Below, piece after piece: positions 3,553-9,835 of a DNA stretch of 9,835 nucleotides. Within the stretch, counting starts at the first letter, position 1. Every line of letters begins with the position of its first letter. The notes under the pieces were generated by a model. That model searched no databases, had not been told where the DNA came from, and saw only the letters and a program-made list of their open reading frames with translations. Location: positions 1 to 9,835 of the forward strand of contig JANNBJ010000070.1 in the NCBI GenBank assembly GCA_031385325.1. Reading direction: 5' to 3'. The translations under genes were made by a program, and so were the position numbers. The stretch comes from SYFY01 sp031385325. GTDB lineage: Bacteria > Pseudomonadota > Gammaproteobacteria > Pseudomonadales > Azotimanducaceae.

Positions 3553-6356
3553 AAGGGTTTGCCCTTCTCCCGGTGGTGCTTGGCCTCGTCGTTCTCTCGC
3601 TTGCGGTACTGGCGCTCAGCCGGCAGGGCGGTTCCTTGTCGACTGCAGCGCGCCATGTGGAGGAGCAGGCGCAACTGGACAACCTGCTGGAAGCCGCCCG
3701 GGTGCATGCCAACTGGGAACTCGACCGGCGGGAGTGTGGTGGGTACACGTCGGTCAGCAGTGGGTTGGGTGGGAACAGCTACGGCGCGACGTTTGGCAGC
3801 AATCAAGGCTCGCCGGTGAACCTGACACTGAGTGCGACCCTGCCCGGTGGTACCACACAAACACGCCAGCTCACGCAGCATTCAGCCTTCGATGCAGCGA
3901 CAACAATGCAGATTGTAGTCACCAAGGCGGCTCGTATCATTGAGAGCCCAGACAACAACTTCGGGTCACACAACAAACTGCGTGTGGGCGGGAGCACAGG
4001 CATGATCAACAAAAGCCTGATCCAGATTGATCTTTCCTCGCTGCCAACGGCGGTACGGATCACGCAGGCCATGCTCAGGCTAACTGTCGACGCACTAGGC
4101 GCGGCCGACACCAGGATTCAGGTACTCCGGGTTATCCAACCCTGGGCGGAAGATCAGGTCACCTGGAGCAAACGGGACGAGGTTGCCCTTGTTCCGGTCA
4201 ACTGGCGTGTGACGGGTGGAACGACGGCACCGGAGTCCTACGGCAGCACAACAGTGAATGCCACTGGTGCGATAAGCATCGACATCACCGAACTGGTAAG
4301 GCTGTGGTACGACGGTGCAGTGCCGAACGACGGATTGTTGCTGGAGATTCCAGCAGCCGTCATGAAACCGACCACCCAACTTTCGTCGGACGACGCCTCT
4401 TCGGACCAACCCACGCTCGATGTTTCCTATCGATGTCAGTGTGGATCCGCCTGTAGCGTCGACAACTACGTATCCTGCAACTCGAATTTCAGGGCAAACA
4501 CGCAGACCTTGCAGCACACCCCCGGGCTTGCGTCGATTAACGGTGCCGCCGCCGTGCCTGCCAATTTTACTGTCGCGGGGATCACTTTTGGCGCCGATGG
4601 TGGGCATGTCCTGGCGGTTGGCACTACCCTGCGCGGGTATTCAACAGCCGGCGCGCTGCGGGGCAGTTGTGCCATCGGTCACAGTTTCTCGGGCTTGACC
4701 TATGTTTCCGCGGGCGCCGATCGTGGCCGGTTGGTTGGCATCAAGGCGCAGGCCACGCCGCAGATGGTGGTTGTGGGTGCAACCTGCGCCGTGCAGCGCA
4801 TCCAGAACATCACCGCGCCGACGCTCAGCGATCCTGTGGGCATCACCTACCTGCGTCTGGAACCTGGTGCCCCTCGCGAGCATCAACTGGCGATGGTCAA
4901 TGCGGCAGGTCTGATCGAGTTCGTTGATTCGACCGGTGTCGTGAAGGGAACGGTGACACCAAGCTATGCGCCCACCACGGTCAGCGACATCGCGCATGTC
5001 TACAACCAGGATCGTCTGCTGCTGCTTGACCGTGGCGCTGGTGAGGTGATCACCACCTCACTGACTGGAACCGTCGAAGAGCGCTACGACTACAGTCGTT
5101 TCGGATTGATCGATCCCGCCGGACTGACCATCGATATGAACAGCTGCGCGCACGTGCTGGCCAGCCAGACCTCAAACAAGGTGGTCAACCTGACGCGAAC
5201 TCCATTGACCCTTGAGCCTGTGGCGCACTGGAAGCTTGATGAAACCAGCGGTGCATTGGCGCGCGACAGTGTTGGCGCCAATGATGCGAGCGTGGTGGGT
5301 ACCCCGGTCTGGCAGCCTTTGGGTGGCGCGCTGCAAGGCGCAATGTTGCTGGATTCGGCCGGAGATGCCTTGCAGGTCGTGGACTCCGGAACACTGAATT
5401 TGACAGAAGCGCTCACCCTCACCGGCTGGATCCGACCGGACTCGAACTCAGGAGAGGATCCCATCGTTTCGCGTAAACCCAATGCCGGTACACATCAGTA
5501 CTGGTTGGGCACGGTGGGTGGCGTGCCAGCACTCCGGTTCAACGACGGTAGCGAACGCCAGTTGACGGGCTTGTCAGCGCTCTCGACCGGGGTCTGGCAT
5601 CATCTGGCCGCCTCCCTTGACCTGGCAACGTTCAATGCCGTGTTGTACGTGGATGGTGCGGCGGTCGCGAACATGCCGCTGACGATGGCGCTGGTGTCGG
5701 GTGTGGTACCGGTGCGGCTTGGTGATGACGGTGCAAACCGGGTTGAAGGTCGCATCGACGATGTACGGATCTTTTCCGGAGCACTGAGCGCGCCGGATAT
5801 CACGACGCTGTTCGGGGAATCCCCGAATGGAGGTGGTGGCGCCCCCCCACCCCCGCCGTCGCCGCCCTGCACATCAAGGAGACTCGCCGACGACTTTGGA
5901 TCCGTCAGCTACAGTTTGTCGATCGGCCCTACAAGCTGGCCCGATCCCTGGCTTGAAGTGGGTGAAAGCGACGGCGCCAATGCTGGTGACATTCGTGTCC
6001 AGACGTCCCCCCGGGCGTTGCAACTGCAGGACAGTGACAATGGCGGAGAAGGTGTGCGGCGACTTGTGGACTTGAGCCAGTTCACATCAGCAACGCTCAC
6101 CTTCGACTATGCTCGGTTTGCCATGGACAACGGCGACTACATCACAGTGGATATTGGTGACGGTACAACGTGGACGGAACTGGGCCGAATTCTTGGGCCG
6201 GGTGACGACAGCACGAGCAGCATGCTGCCGCTGAGCTTCAGTCTGGAAGCGCATCTGCAGGCCAATCGTTACGTGCGCTTCCTGACGTATTCGGGAATGG
6301 GTGCTACGGAAGGCGCCTATATCGACAACGTTGTGATCGATGGTTGCCAGCTATGA
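3549..6356 (+). CDS. Large modular pilus adhesin with MshP/PilX-like N-terminus and MshQ-like C-terminus
   Basis: This 935-residue protein is encoded directly after the J-like pilin. N-terminus: MKGFALLPVVLGLVVLSLAV, a prepilin-like hydrophobic helix lacking Glu at +5 (Pro instead), as GspK/PilX/MshP-class proteins often do, then helix 33-59. Residues 124-294 match the DNRLRE surface-domain pattern (IESPDNNFGSHNKLRVGG, VTWSKRD, IDITELVRLWYDG). C296, C298, C302 and C310 form a cysteine cluster. Residues 311-553 look beta-propeller-like, but I could not assign them. Residues 556-755 are a LamG/concanavalin-like domain (VAHWKLDETSG, LTGWIRPD, GVWHHLAASLD, YVDGAAV, GRIDDVRIFSGALS). A Gly/Pro linker (760-773) leads to a terminal domain (775-935) resembling MshQ (ADDFGSVSYS, ATLTFDYARF, TWTELGRI, YIDNVVIDG), bracketed by C774 and C933. 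The TTG start overlaps the upstream stop as TTGA. It is likely a pilus tip adhesin combining the roles of MshP and MshQ. Confidence 0.8.
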   Translation: MKGFALLPVVLGLVVLSLAVLALSRQGGSLSTAARHVEEQAQLDNLLEAARVHANWELDRRECGGYTSVSSGLGGNSYGATFGSNQGSPVNLTLSATLPGGTTQTRQLTQHSAFDAATTMQIVVTKAARIIESPDNNFGSHNKLRVGGSTGMINKSLIQIDLSSLPTAVRITQAMLRLTVDALGAADTRIQVLRVIQPWAEDQVTWSKRDEVALVPVNWRVTGGTTAPESYGSTTVNATGAISIDITELVRLWYDGAVPNDGLLLEIPAAVMKPTTQLSSDDASSDQPTLDVSYRCQCGSACSVDNYVSCNSNFRANTQTLQHTPGLASINGAAAVPANFTVAGITFGADGGHVLAVGTTLRGYSTAGALRGSCAIGHSFSGLTYVSAGADRGRLVGIKAQATPQMVVVGATCAVQRIQNITAPTLSDPVGITYLRLEPGAPREHQLAMVNAAGLIEFVDSTGVVKGTVTPSYAPTTVSDIAHVYNQDRLLLLDRGAGEVITTSLTGTVEERYDYSRFGLIDPAGLTIDMNSCAHVLASQTSNKVVNLTRTPLTLEPVAHWKLDETSGALARDSVGANDASVVGTPVWQPLGGALQGAMLLDSAGDALQVVDSGTLNLTEALTLTGWIRPDSNSGEDPIVSRKPNAGTHQYWLGTVGGVPALRFNDGSERQLTGLSALSTGVWHHLAASLDLATFNAVLYVDGAAVANMPLTMALVSGVVPVRLGDDGANRVEGRIDDVRIFSGALSAPDITTLFGESPNGGGGAPPPPPSPPCTSRRLADDFGSVSYSLSIGPTSWPDPWLEVGESDGANAGDIRVQTSPRALQLQDSDNGGEGVRRLVDLSQFTSATLTFDYARFAMDNGDYITVDIGDGTTWTELGRILGPGDDSTSSMLPLSFSLEAHLQANRYVRFLTYSGMGATEGAYIDNVVIDGCQL
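5811..5827 (+). repeat. 17-nt perfect palindrome within the adhesin gene
   Basis: TTCGGGGAATCCCCGAA reads identically on both strands apart from the central base, giving an 8-bp stem or a 7-bp stem with an AAT loop. It lies in frame at the end of the LamG domain, just before the Gly/Pro linker. A function is not evident. It could be a domain-shuffling scar, a pausing hairpin, or chance arising from the codons used. Confidence 0.6.
5842..5854 (+). repeat. C7-A-C5 homopolymeric tract in linker of adhesin gene
   Basis: Seven C, one A and five C encode part of the Pro linker ahead of the MshQ-like terminal domain. A change of one base in the C7 run would put the terminal domain out of frame. The length is modest for a classic phase-variable tract. 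Confidence 0.5.
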
Positions 6357-7435
6357 TCCGCCTGCCGTTTGCGGGTCCTCGACAGAAGACCAACATGATC
6401 GGCGCCATTGGTGTCGAATTTTCCCTTGAATATCTGCACATGGTGCAGCTTGCCCACGGCCCGGCGGGCGTGCGGTTGCATGGTCAGGCATCGGCGCCGC
6501 TGGATGCGCCCTTTGAAGAACTGCTCGAAGATGCGGCGGCGTTTCGCAAGCTGGTCAGACAAACCTACGAACGCGGACGATTTTCTGGCGCACGATGTGT
6601 GGTCGCCATGCCGTCGTCGCTGACACGGGTCATGAGCATCAACTACCAGGTGAACCCTGGTCAGAGCGAAGGCGCGGCCATTGGTCAGTTGCTCAAGGAT
6701 CGCATTGGCGATGAACTGGCGGACTTCGTGGTCGACTATCTGCCCATTCATCCCGACAGCGCCAACCGTGATCGCGCGTCACTGATCGCCATGTGTCGCA
6801 AGGATACGGTACTGCGTTATCTCGAACTCCTGCGCGCAAGTCGCCTGACCCCCGAGTGCATGGAGATCGGCCCGGTAGCCATCAAGCGTCTGGTGGATTC
6901 CCTGCAGGGCCCAGGTGCAGAAAATGCAGCGCTGGTGGTCAACTGTGGGCGCGCGCGATCATTTCTCACCCTGATCTCGCGACGTCGGATCCTGTCGGAT
7001 GACGTGATCGAATTTGGTGAAGACACACTGATCGAACAGGTTTGCAAGGCCCTTGATGTTGATGCGCCACTGGCGGTGAGTCTTTTGCAGGACGCCGATC
7101 TGGGCGCTGCACGTCCTGACCCACAAACCCGGACCATGCTGGAAATCATCAGGCCGGAACTCAACAAGCTGGTGCGTGAACTGGAACGGGGACTGGTGTA
7201 TGCAACCAGCGAGAGCCGCGGGGTTGATGAGACGAAGGTTTTTCTGATCGGTAGTCTGGCCCGCTGGAATGGTGCAGAAAAGCTGCTGACGGATCTGCTT
7301 CGCCACCCGGTGCAGACGATACCTGATCCCTTGCAGCCGTTTCTGCGGCTCGGTGTGGATCAACCCGGTGATAGCGGTCGTCCCGAACTTGCGATCGCGG
7401 CCGGGCTTGCACTGCGTGATTTCCACCATGTCTGA
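6353..7435 (+). CDS. mshI: MSHA biogenesis protein MshI (PilM-like, actin-fold)
   Basis: This 360-residue protein is predicted to have the actin/hexokinase-like fold of PilM and to be cytoplasmic. It would bind the N-terminal tail of the PilN-like protein encoded next and link the pilus ATPases to the membrane complex. Visible elements are IGVEFSLEYLHMVQL (19-33, first phosphate-loop region), VAMPSSLTRVMSI (84-96), LVVNCGRARSFLTLI (194-208, second phosphate-loop region, with Asn where Asp is common), VFLIGSLARW (296-305, adenosine-loop region) and the usual end PELAIAAGLALRDF (344-357). ATG 6353 overlaps the adhesin stop as ATGA. A TTG 9 nt upstream is possible but less likely. The loops look degenerate, so nucleotide binding may be weak. 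Symbol is by family and gene order, not by a search. Confidence 0.82.
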   Translation: MIRLPFAGPRQKTNMIGAIGVEFSLEYLHMVQLAHGPAGVRLHGQASAPLDAPFEELLEDAAAFRKLVRQTYERGRFSGARCVVAMPSSLTRVMSINYQVNPGQSEGAAIGQLLKDRIGDELADFVVDYLPIHPDSANRDRASLIAMCRKDTVLRYLELLRASRLTPECMEIGPVAIKRLVDSLQGPGAENAALVVNCGRARSFLTLISRRRILSDDVIEFGEDTLIEQVCKALDVDAPLAVSLLQDADLGAARPDPQTRTMLEIIRPELNKLVRELERGLVYATSESRGVDETKVFLIGSLARWNGAEKLLTDLLRHPVQTIPDPLQPFLRLGVDQPGDSGRPELAIAAGLALRDFHHV

Positions 7436-8063
7436 ATTCAATCTCATTCCCGAGGAATACCATCGGGCAGTACGACAGCGCCGCTTGCTGTTGATCGGTA
7501 TCAGTGCGGCCGTTGCGGTAGTGGTGTTGTGCCTGGGCAGCATCGGCAGCGCCTATTACCTGCTGGAACAACGTGAAACCGAGCTGATTGCGCTGCGGCA
7601 ACAGAAGGCATTGTCCGTACAGCAACAGGATCGACTGACGTATCTGCAGGGCCAGAAACAGAAACTCGAATCGGATCTGCGGTTACTGTCGAGTCTGCAA
7701 AGCCCGGTGGCGATGTCGGACGTCATGATGGCGGTCGAAAATTCTGCCCGACCGAATGATGTCCATTTTCAGAGCTGGGCATTTCGCCGAGCCGGTATTC
7801 GTACTGCGGATGATCCGGAGGTGCGACCACCGAGTTATTACGCATTGTCTGAGGAGAAGACCTTTCCTGCCAGCTGGGAGAGCCTGACGCATGTCACCAT
7901 ACTGGGCGAAGCCCGGGATCATGCGGCGTTGTCTGTCTTTGTGCAGACCCTGTTCGAGCAGCAGGACATCGAAGACGTGCGTATCCAGCGTTCTGCGCGA
8001 AACGAACGCGGTGTCGAGTTTCAGTTGGCCGTGGTGATGGCGACCAAGGTCGGTGATGCGTGA
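7428..8063 (+). CDS. PilN-like pilus assembly protein (MSHA MshI2-type)
   Basis: The 211-residue bitopic inner-membrane protein starts MSEFNLIPEEYHRAVRQRR. The FNLIPEEY tail matches the conserved INL(L/I)P motif by which PilN docks into PilM. A membrane helix (about 20-45) is followed by a coiled-coil region rich in Gln/Glu/Leu (46-90). A periplasmic ferredoxin-like domain carries THVTILGEARDHAALSVFVQTLFEQQDIEDVRIQ (154-187), the usual PilN/GspL-type fold. I chose ATG 7428, 8 nt inside the end of mshI, because it puts the docking motif at the extreme N-terminus. The open frame further upstream lies entirely inside mshI. The protein should pair with the PilO-like product of the next gene, which overlaps by 4 nt. 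In MSHA loci this gene is often called mshI2. Confidence 0.82.
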   Translation: MSEFNLIPEEYHRAVRQRRLLLIGISAAVAVVVLCLGSIGSAYYLLEQRETELIALRQQKALSVQQQDRLTYLQGQKQKLESDLRLLSSLQSPVAMSDVMMAVENSARPNDVHFQSWAFRRAGIRTADDPEVRPPSYYALSEEKTFPASWESLTHVTILGEARDHAALSVFVQTLFEQQDIEDVRIQRSARNERGVEFQLAVVMATKVGDA

Positions 8064-8611
8064 TAGCCACTTATCTGAGCCGTCTGGCGCCACGTGAAAT
8101 CCGCTTGATTGCCGGGTGTTCGCTGTTTCTTGTGCTCAGTGCGCTGACGGCCTTTGTCGGCAAACCGTTGTACGGTGCATTTGTCGAGACGGGAACGGAG
8201 CTCGCTGGCTTGCAGGCACTGGAACACGCGCCAACCGAAGCGGGACTTGAACCGATCGAGAAGGAAGTCGACCGACTGATGACCATTCTTCAGGGCGATC
8301 TCAAGGATTTGCCTGACCGGCAGCTTGAATCGCACATGGTGACCGCCTTTCAGAGTGCGTCATGGCAGCACGATGTGAACCTGGTCACGATTGAACCGGT
8401 CGAAGTGCCGGTAGAGTTACCCTACAAGGAACTGACCTTCAGGCTCGAACTGGAGGGTAGTTACGCCGGACTCGATGGCTGGGTACAGACGGTCTCCACA
8501 CAGTTGGGTTACGTCGTGTTCAATGAGTATGTGCTGAAGGTCAAGACACCAGGCCGGGAGCCGGTGCTCAGTGCACGTGTTGAGCTATCGGCATATCGAA
8601 TGAAGGAATAG
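8060..8611 (+). CDS. mshJ: MSHA biogenesis protein MshJ (PilO-like)
   Basis: The 183-residue bitopic inner-membrane protein has a short cytoplasmic tail with a LAPREIRLI segment, as in GspM/PilO/MshJ proteins. A membrane helix (about 15-35), a predicted coiled coil (42-80) and a periplasmic domain with ELTFRLELEGSYAGLDGWVQTVSTQLGYVVFNEYVLK (124-160) and a terminal strand SARVELSAYR follow. This matches the PilO/MshJ layout and size. GTG 8060 overlaps the previous stop as GTGA, and AAGGTCGG just upstream is a usable ribosome binding site. It likely forms a heterodimer with the PilN-like protein and contacts the MshK/PilP-like protein. It is followed by the only clear gap (86 nt) in the downstream part of the locus. 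Confidence 0.8.
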   Translation: MIATYLSRLAPREIRLIAGCSLFLVLSALTAFVGKPLYGAFVETGTELAGLQALEHAPTEAGLEPIEKEVDRLMTILQGDLKDLPDRQLESHMVTAFQSASWQHDVNLVTIEPVEVPVELPYKELTFRLELEGSYAGLDGWVQTVSTQLGYVVFNEYVLKVKTPGREPVLSARVELSAYRMKE

Positions 8612-8697
8612 CCTGCGGGCTGACAAGCAGTCAAACGGCAGGGATGCCATACGCAAGGGTGGTGTGCGGAACAAGGCGCCACACAAAAGGACTCAGG
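8612..8697 (+). other. Short intergenic gap with imperfect inverted repeats
   Basis: CCTGC (8612-8616) pairs with GCAGG (8638-8642), enclosing a nested CTG/CAG, right after the mshJ stop. A second imperfect stem (GGTGTGCG at about 8660-8667 against CGCCACAC at about 8677-8684) precedes the ribosome binding site AAAAGGA (8685-8691). No poly-T run or convincing promoter is visible. The structures may tune expression of the mshK-mshL part. Confidence 0.3.
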
Positions 8698-9105
8698 ATG
8701 AGTGTTTTGAAATGGATGTTGACGGGTTTGGTGCTCAGTCTGCCTTTATTGGTGACGGCGCAGGCTCGGTACAACCCTTTTTCCGGGAACCCGGCACCGG
8801 CAGCCAGTCCATCATCTGCTCAATCTTCTGCTTCCGTAGGCTCTGCGGTTGTCACCCACATGCGCCTGAAGGCGGTATTGCCGATGGGTAACCCAGCCAT
8901 GGCCAATATCGATGGCGAAGTTGTCGCGGTAGGTGAAAAAGTGAATGGGTATGTCCTTCGCTCTGTTGGTGAACAGGGTGTGACGCTGGAGTCACGCGGA
9001 CGTCGTTTTCAGCTCTACTTCAAGTCCGCCGAAGAGATCGCCAAGGAAGAGAAGGACGCAGCGACAAGGCTGGCAGCAGGCGCTGTGCCAGGAGCACCGT
9101 CGTGA
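8698..9105 (+). CDS. mshK: MSHA biogenesis protein MshK (PilP/GspC-like periplasmic protein)
   Basis: This 135-residue exported protein has a signal peptide, MSVLKWMLTGLVLSLPLLVT, with probable cleavage after AQA (24). RYNPFSG follows, like the (R/D)NPF motif at the mature start of PilP-type proteins. A low-complexity Pro/Ala/Ser linker (30-50) leads to a small beta domain (55-108: MRLKAVLPMGNPAMANIDGEV, VAVGEKVNGYVLRSV, VTLESRGRRFQLYF) of the GspC homology-region/PilP type. The tail (109-135) is charged and then Ala/Gly/Pro-rich. ATG 8698 is preferred over ATG 8644 because it starts the signal peptide directly and has AAAAGGA 6 nt upstream. It should bridge the PilN/PilO-like proteins and the secretin encoded next, whose GTG overlaps its stop. 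No lipobox cysteine is seen, unlike classical PilP lipoproteins. Confidence 0.75.
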   Translation: MSVLKWMLTGLVLSLPLLVTAQARYNPFSGNPAPAASPSSAQSSASVGSAVVTHMRLKAVLPMGNPAMANIDGEVVAVGEKVNGYVLRSVGEQGVTLESRGRRFQLYFKSAEEIAKEEKDAATRLAAGAVPGAPS

Positions 9106-9835
9106 AAAGGTGGTGTGTTACCGCGGTTCTGTTATTGCTGTGCATGTCCGGGCAGGCCGAGAACGTCACCATCAGTGTGCGCGATGCCGGTATCGGTGAA
9201 GTCATCGACATGATCGCGCGCCAGCAACGAGTGAATGTTCTGGTACCGGCCAAACTCACCGGCAATATCTCTCTGAATCTCTACGATGTTCCTGTTGAGA
9301 AGGCGCTCGCTGCGGTCGCCAATGCCGGTGGGTTCGCGCTGGAAAAGCGTGGCGACAACTACTTCATCGTTGCGCACGATGAAGTGGGCAGTTACGCCAA
9401 TGGCAACCTGACCGAGCTGCGCTGGTTTGAACTCAATTATGTTGATGGTGAAAAGGTCAAGGAGATGGTGGAGGGCTACCTGTCCCGCTACGGCAAGGTC
9501 AGTTTCATCGCCAATCGAAACTTGCTGGTGGTGCAGGACCGCCCGGAATTCATACAGCGGGTGGAGTCGCTGCTCAAGGCCGTCGACAAACGACCGCGTC
9601 AGGTGATGATCGAAGCGAAGATTCTCGAAGTCACACTCAACGATGACGAGAACTTCGGTATCGACTGGACTGATCTCTTCTCCGGACAAGGCGGAACCGG
9701 CGAGTACGGTACCCAGGGATTCACGGCCGGGCCAGATGCCGCTGGCTTTTTCTTCAACATGGTGACGCCTAACGTCTCTGTTGCGTTGAACGCGCTGCGG
9801 GACGAAGGTCGTCTGCGCACGTTATCAACACCCAA
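9102..9835 (+). CDS. mshL: MSHA pilus secretin MshL (partial, continues beyond window)
   Basis: The reading frame runs 244 codons without a stop to the window edge. It starts at GTG 9102, with AGGAG (9090-9094) spaced 7 nt upstream and a GTGA overlap with mshK. Signal peptide: VKRWCVTAVLLLLCMSGQA, with cleavage near residue 19. C14 lies in LLLC, a poor lipobox. Residues about 20-93 form a secretin/TonB short N-terminal domain (VTISVRDAGIGEVIDMIARQ, NVLVPAKLTGNISLNLYDVP, VEKALAAVANAGGF). Residues 105-165 are an N1/NolW-type domain (LRWFELNYVDGEKVKEMVEG, NLLVVQDRPEFIQRVESLL). The beta-barrel secretin domain begins at VMIEAKILEV (168-177) and reaches ALRDEGRLRTLSTP at the edge. The product forms the outer-membrane ring for the pilus. 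The gene is in the place of mshL, after mshJ-mshK. The remaining barrel is outside the window. Confidence 0.9.
   Translation, partial: MKRWCVTAVLLLLCMSGQAENVTISVRDAGIGEVIDMIARQQRVNVLVPAKLTGNISLNLYDVPVEKALAAVANAGGFALEKRGDNYFIVAHDEVGSYANGNLTELRWFELNYVDGEKVKEMVEGYLSRYGKVSFIANRNLLVVQDRPEFIQRVESLLKAVDKRPRQVMIEAKILEVTLNDDENFGIDWTDLFSGQGGTGEYGTQGFTAGPDAAGFFFNMVTPNVSVALNALRDEGRLRTLSTP

Noticed and set aside
3727..3776. Possible G-quadruplex near GGGTTGGGTGGG
   Set aside because: Only three close G-runs are present and the fourth lies beyond a long loop, so a stable structure is not supported.
5827..6075. Alternative frame after the C-tract encoding a useful second C-terminus
   Set aside because: The shifted frame gives a sequence without recognisable domain features and ends after 82 codons; it would simply truncate the adhesin.

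Overview
The window looks like part of a proteobacterial chromosome, probably a gammaproteobacterium or betaproteobacterium. The basis is an MSHA-type (mannose-sensitive haemagglutinin) type IV pilus locus, Gram-negative secretin and inner-membrane alignment genes, and G+C-rich coding with many GTG and TTG starts. No rRNA, tRNA, CRISPR array or insertion sequence was seen, and the species cannot be named from this sequence.

Left end, minus strand (1-895): a TetR/AcrR-type regulator (269-895) is followed by the start of a small membrane protein resembling DUF6010 (1-198, cut by the window edge). A palindrome just upstream of the regulator looks like its own operator. It seems to lie inside a promoter that would give a leaderless mRNA. 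The intergenic stretch 927-1169 separates this pair from the divergent pilus locus.

Pilus locus, plus strand (1170-9835 and beyond): it begins with five pilin-like genes in the order of T2SS pseudopilins G-H-I-J-K (MSHA A-C-D-O-P). They are a GspG-like candidate major pilin (1170-1694), a GspH-like minor pilin with a degenerate leader (1803-2315), a GspI-like minor pilin (2312-2737), a GspJ/MshO-like minor pilin with an acidic insert of five EF-hand-like loops (2734-3552), and a 935-residue protein (3549-6356). The last joins an MshP/PilX-like N-terminus to DNRLRE, repeat-like, LamG and MshQ-like domains. The assembly genes follow: mshI/pilM-like (6353-7435), pilN-like (7428-8063), mshJ/pilO-like (8060-8611), mshK/pilP-like (8698-9105) and the mshL secretin (9102 to the window end). 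From 2312 onward nearly every gene overlaps its neighbour by 4-8 nt, so translation is probably coupled.

Inferred working model: the first pilin forms the shaft, and the H/I/J/K-like proteins form an initiating tip complex. The large fifth protein is carried outward as a tip adhesin, with calcium bound by the J-like subunit. PilM/N/O/P-like proteins link the cytoplasmic side to the secretin. The ATPases, platform protein and prepilin peptidase are not in the window. The most unusual points are the modular adhesin fused to a pilin-like N-terminus, the duplicated calcium-loop insert, the degenerate prepilin leader, and a palindrome plus C-tract at a domain junction of the adhesin gene.
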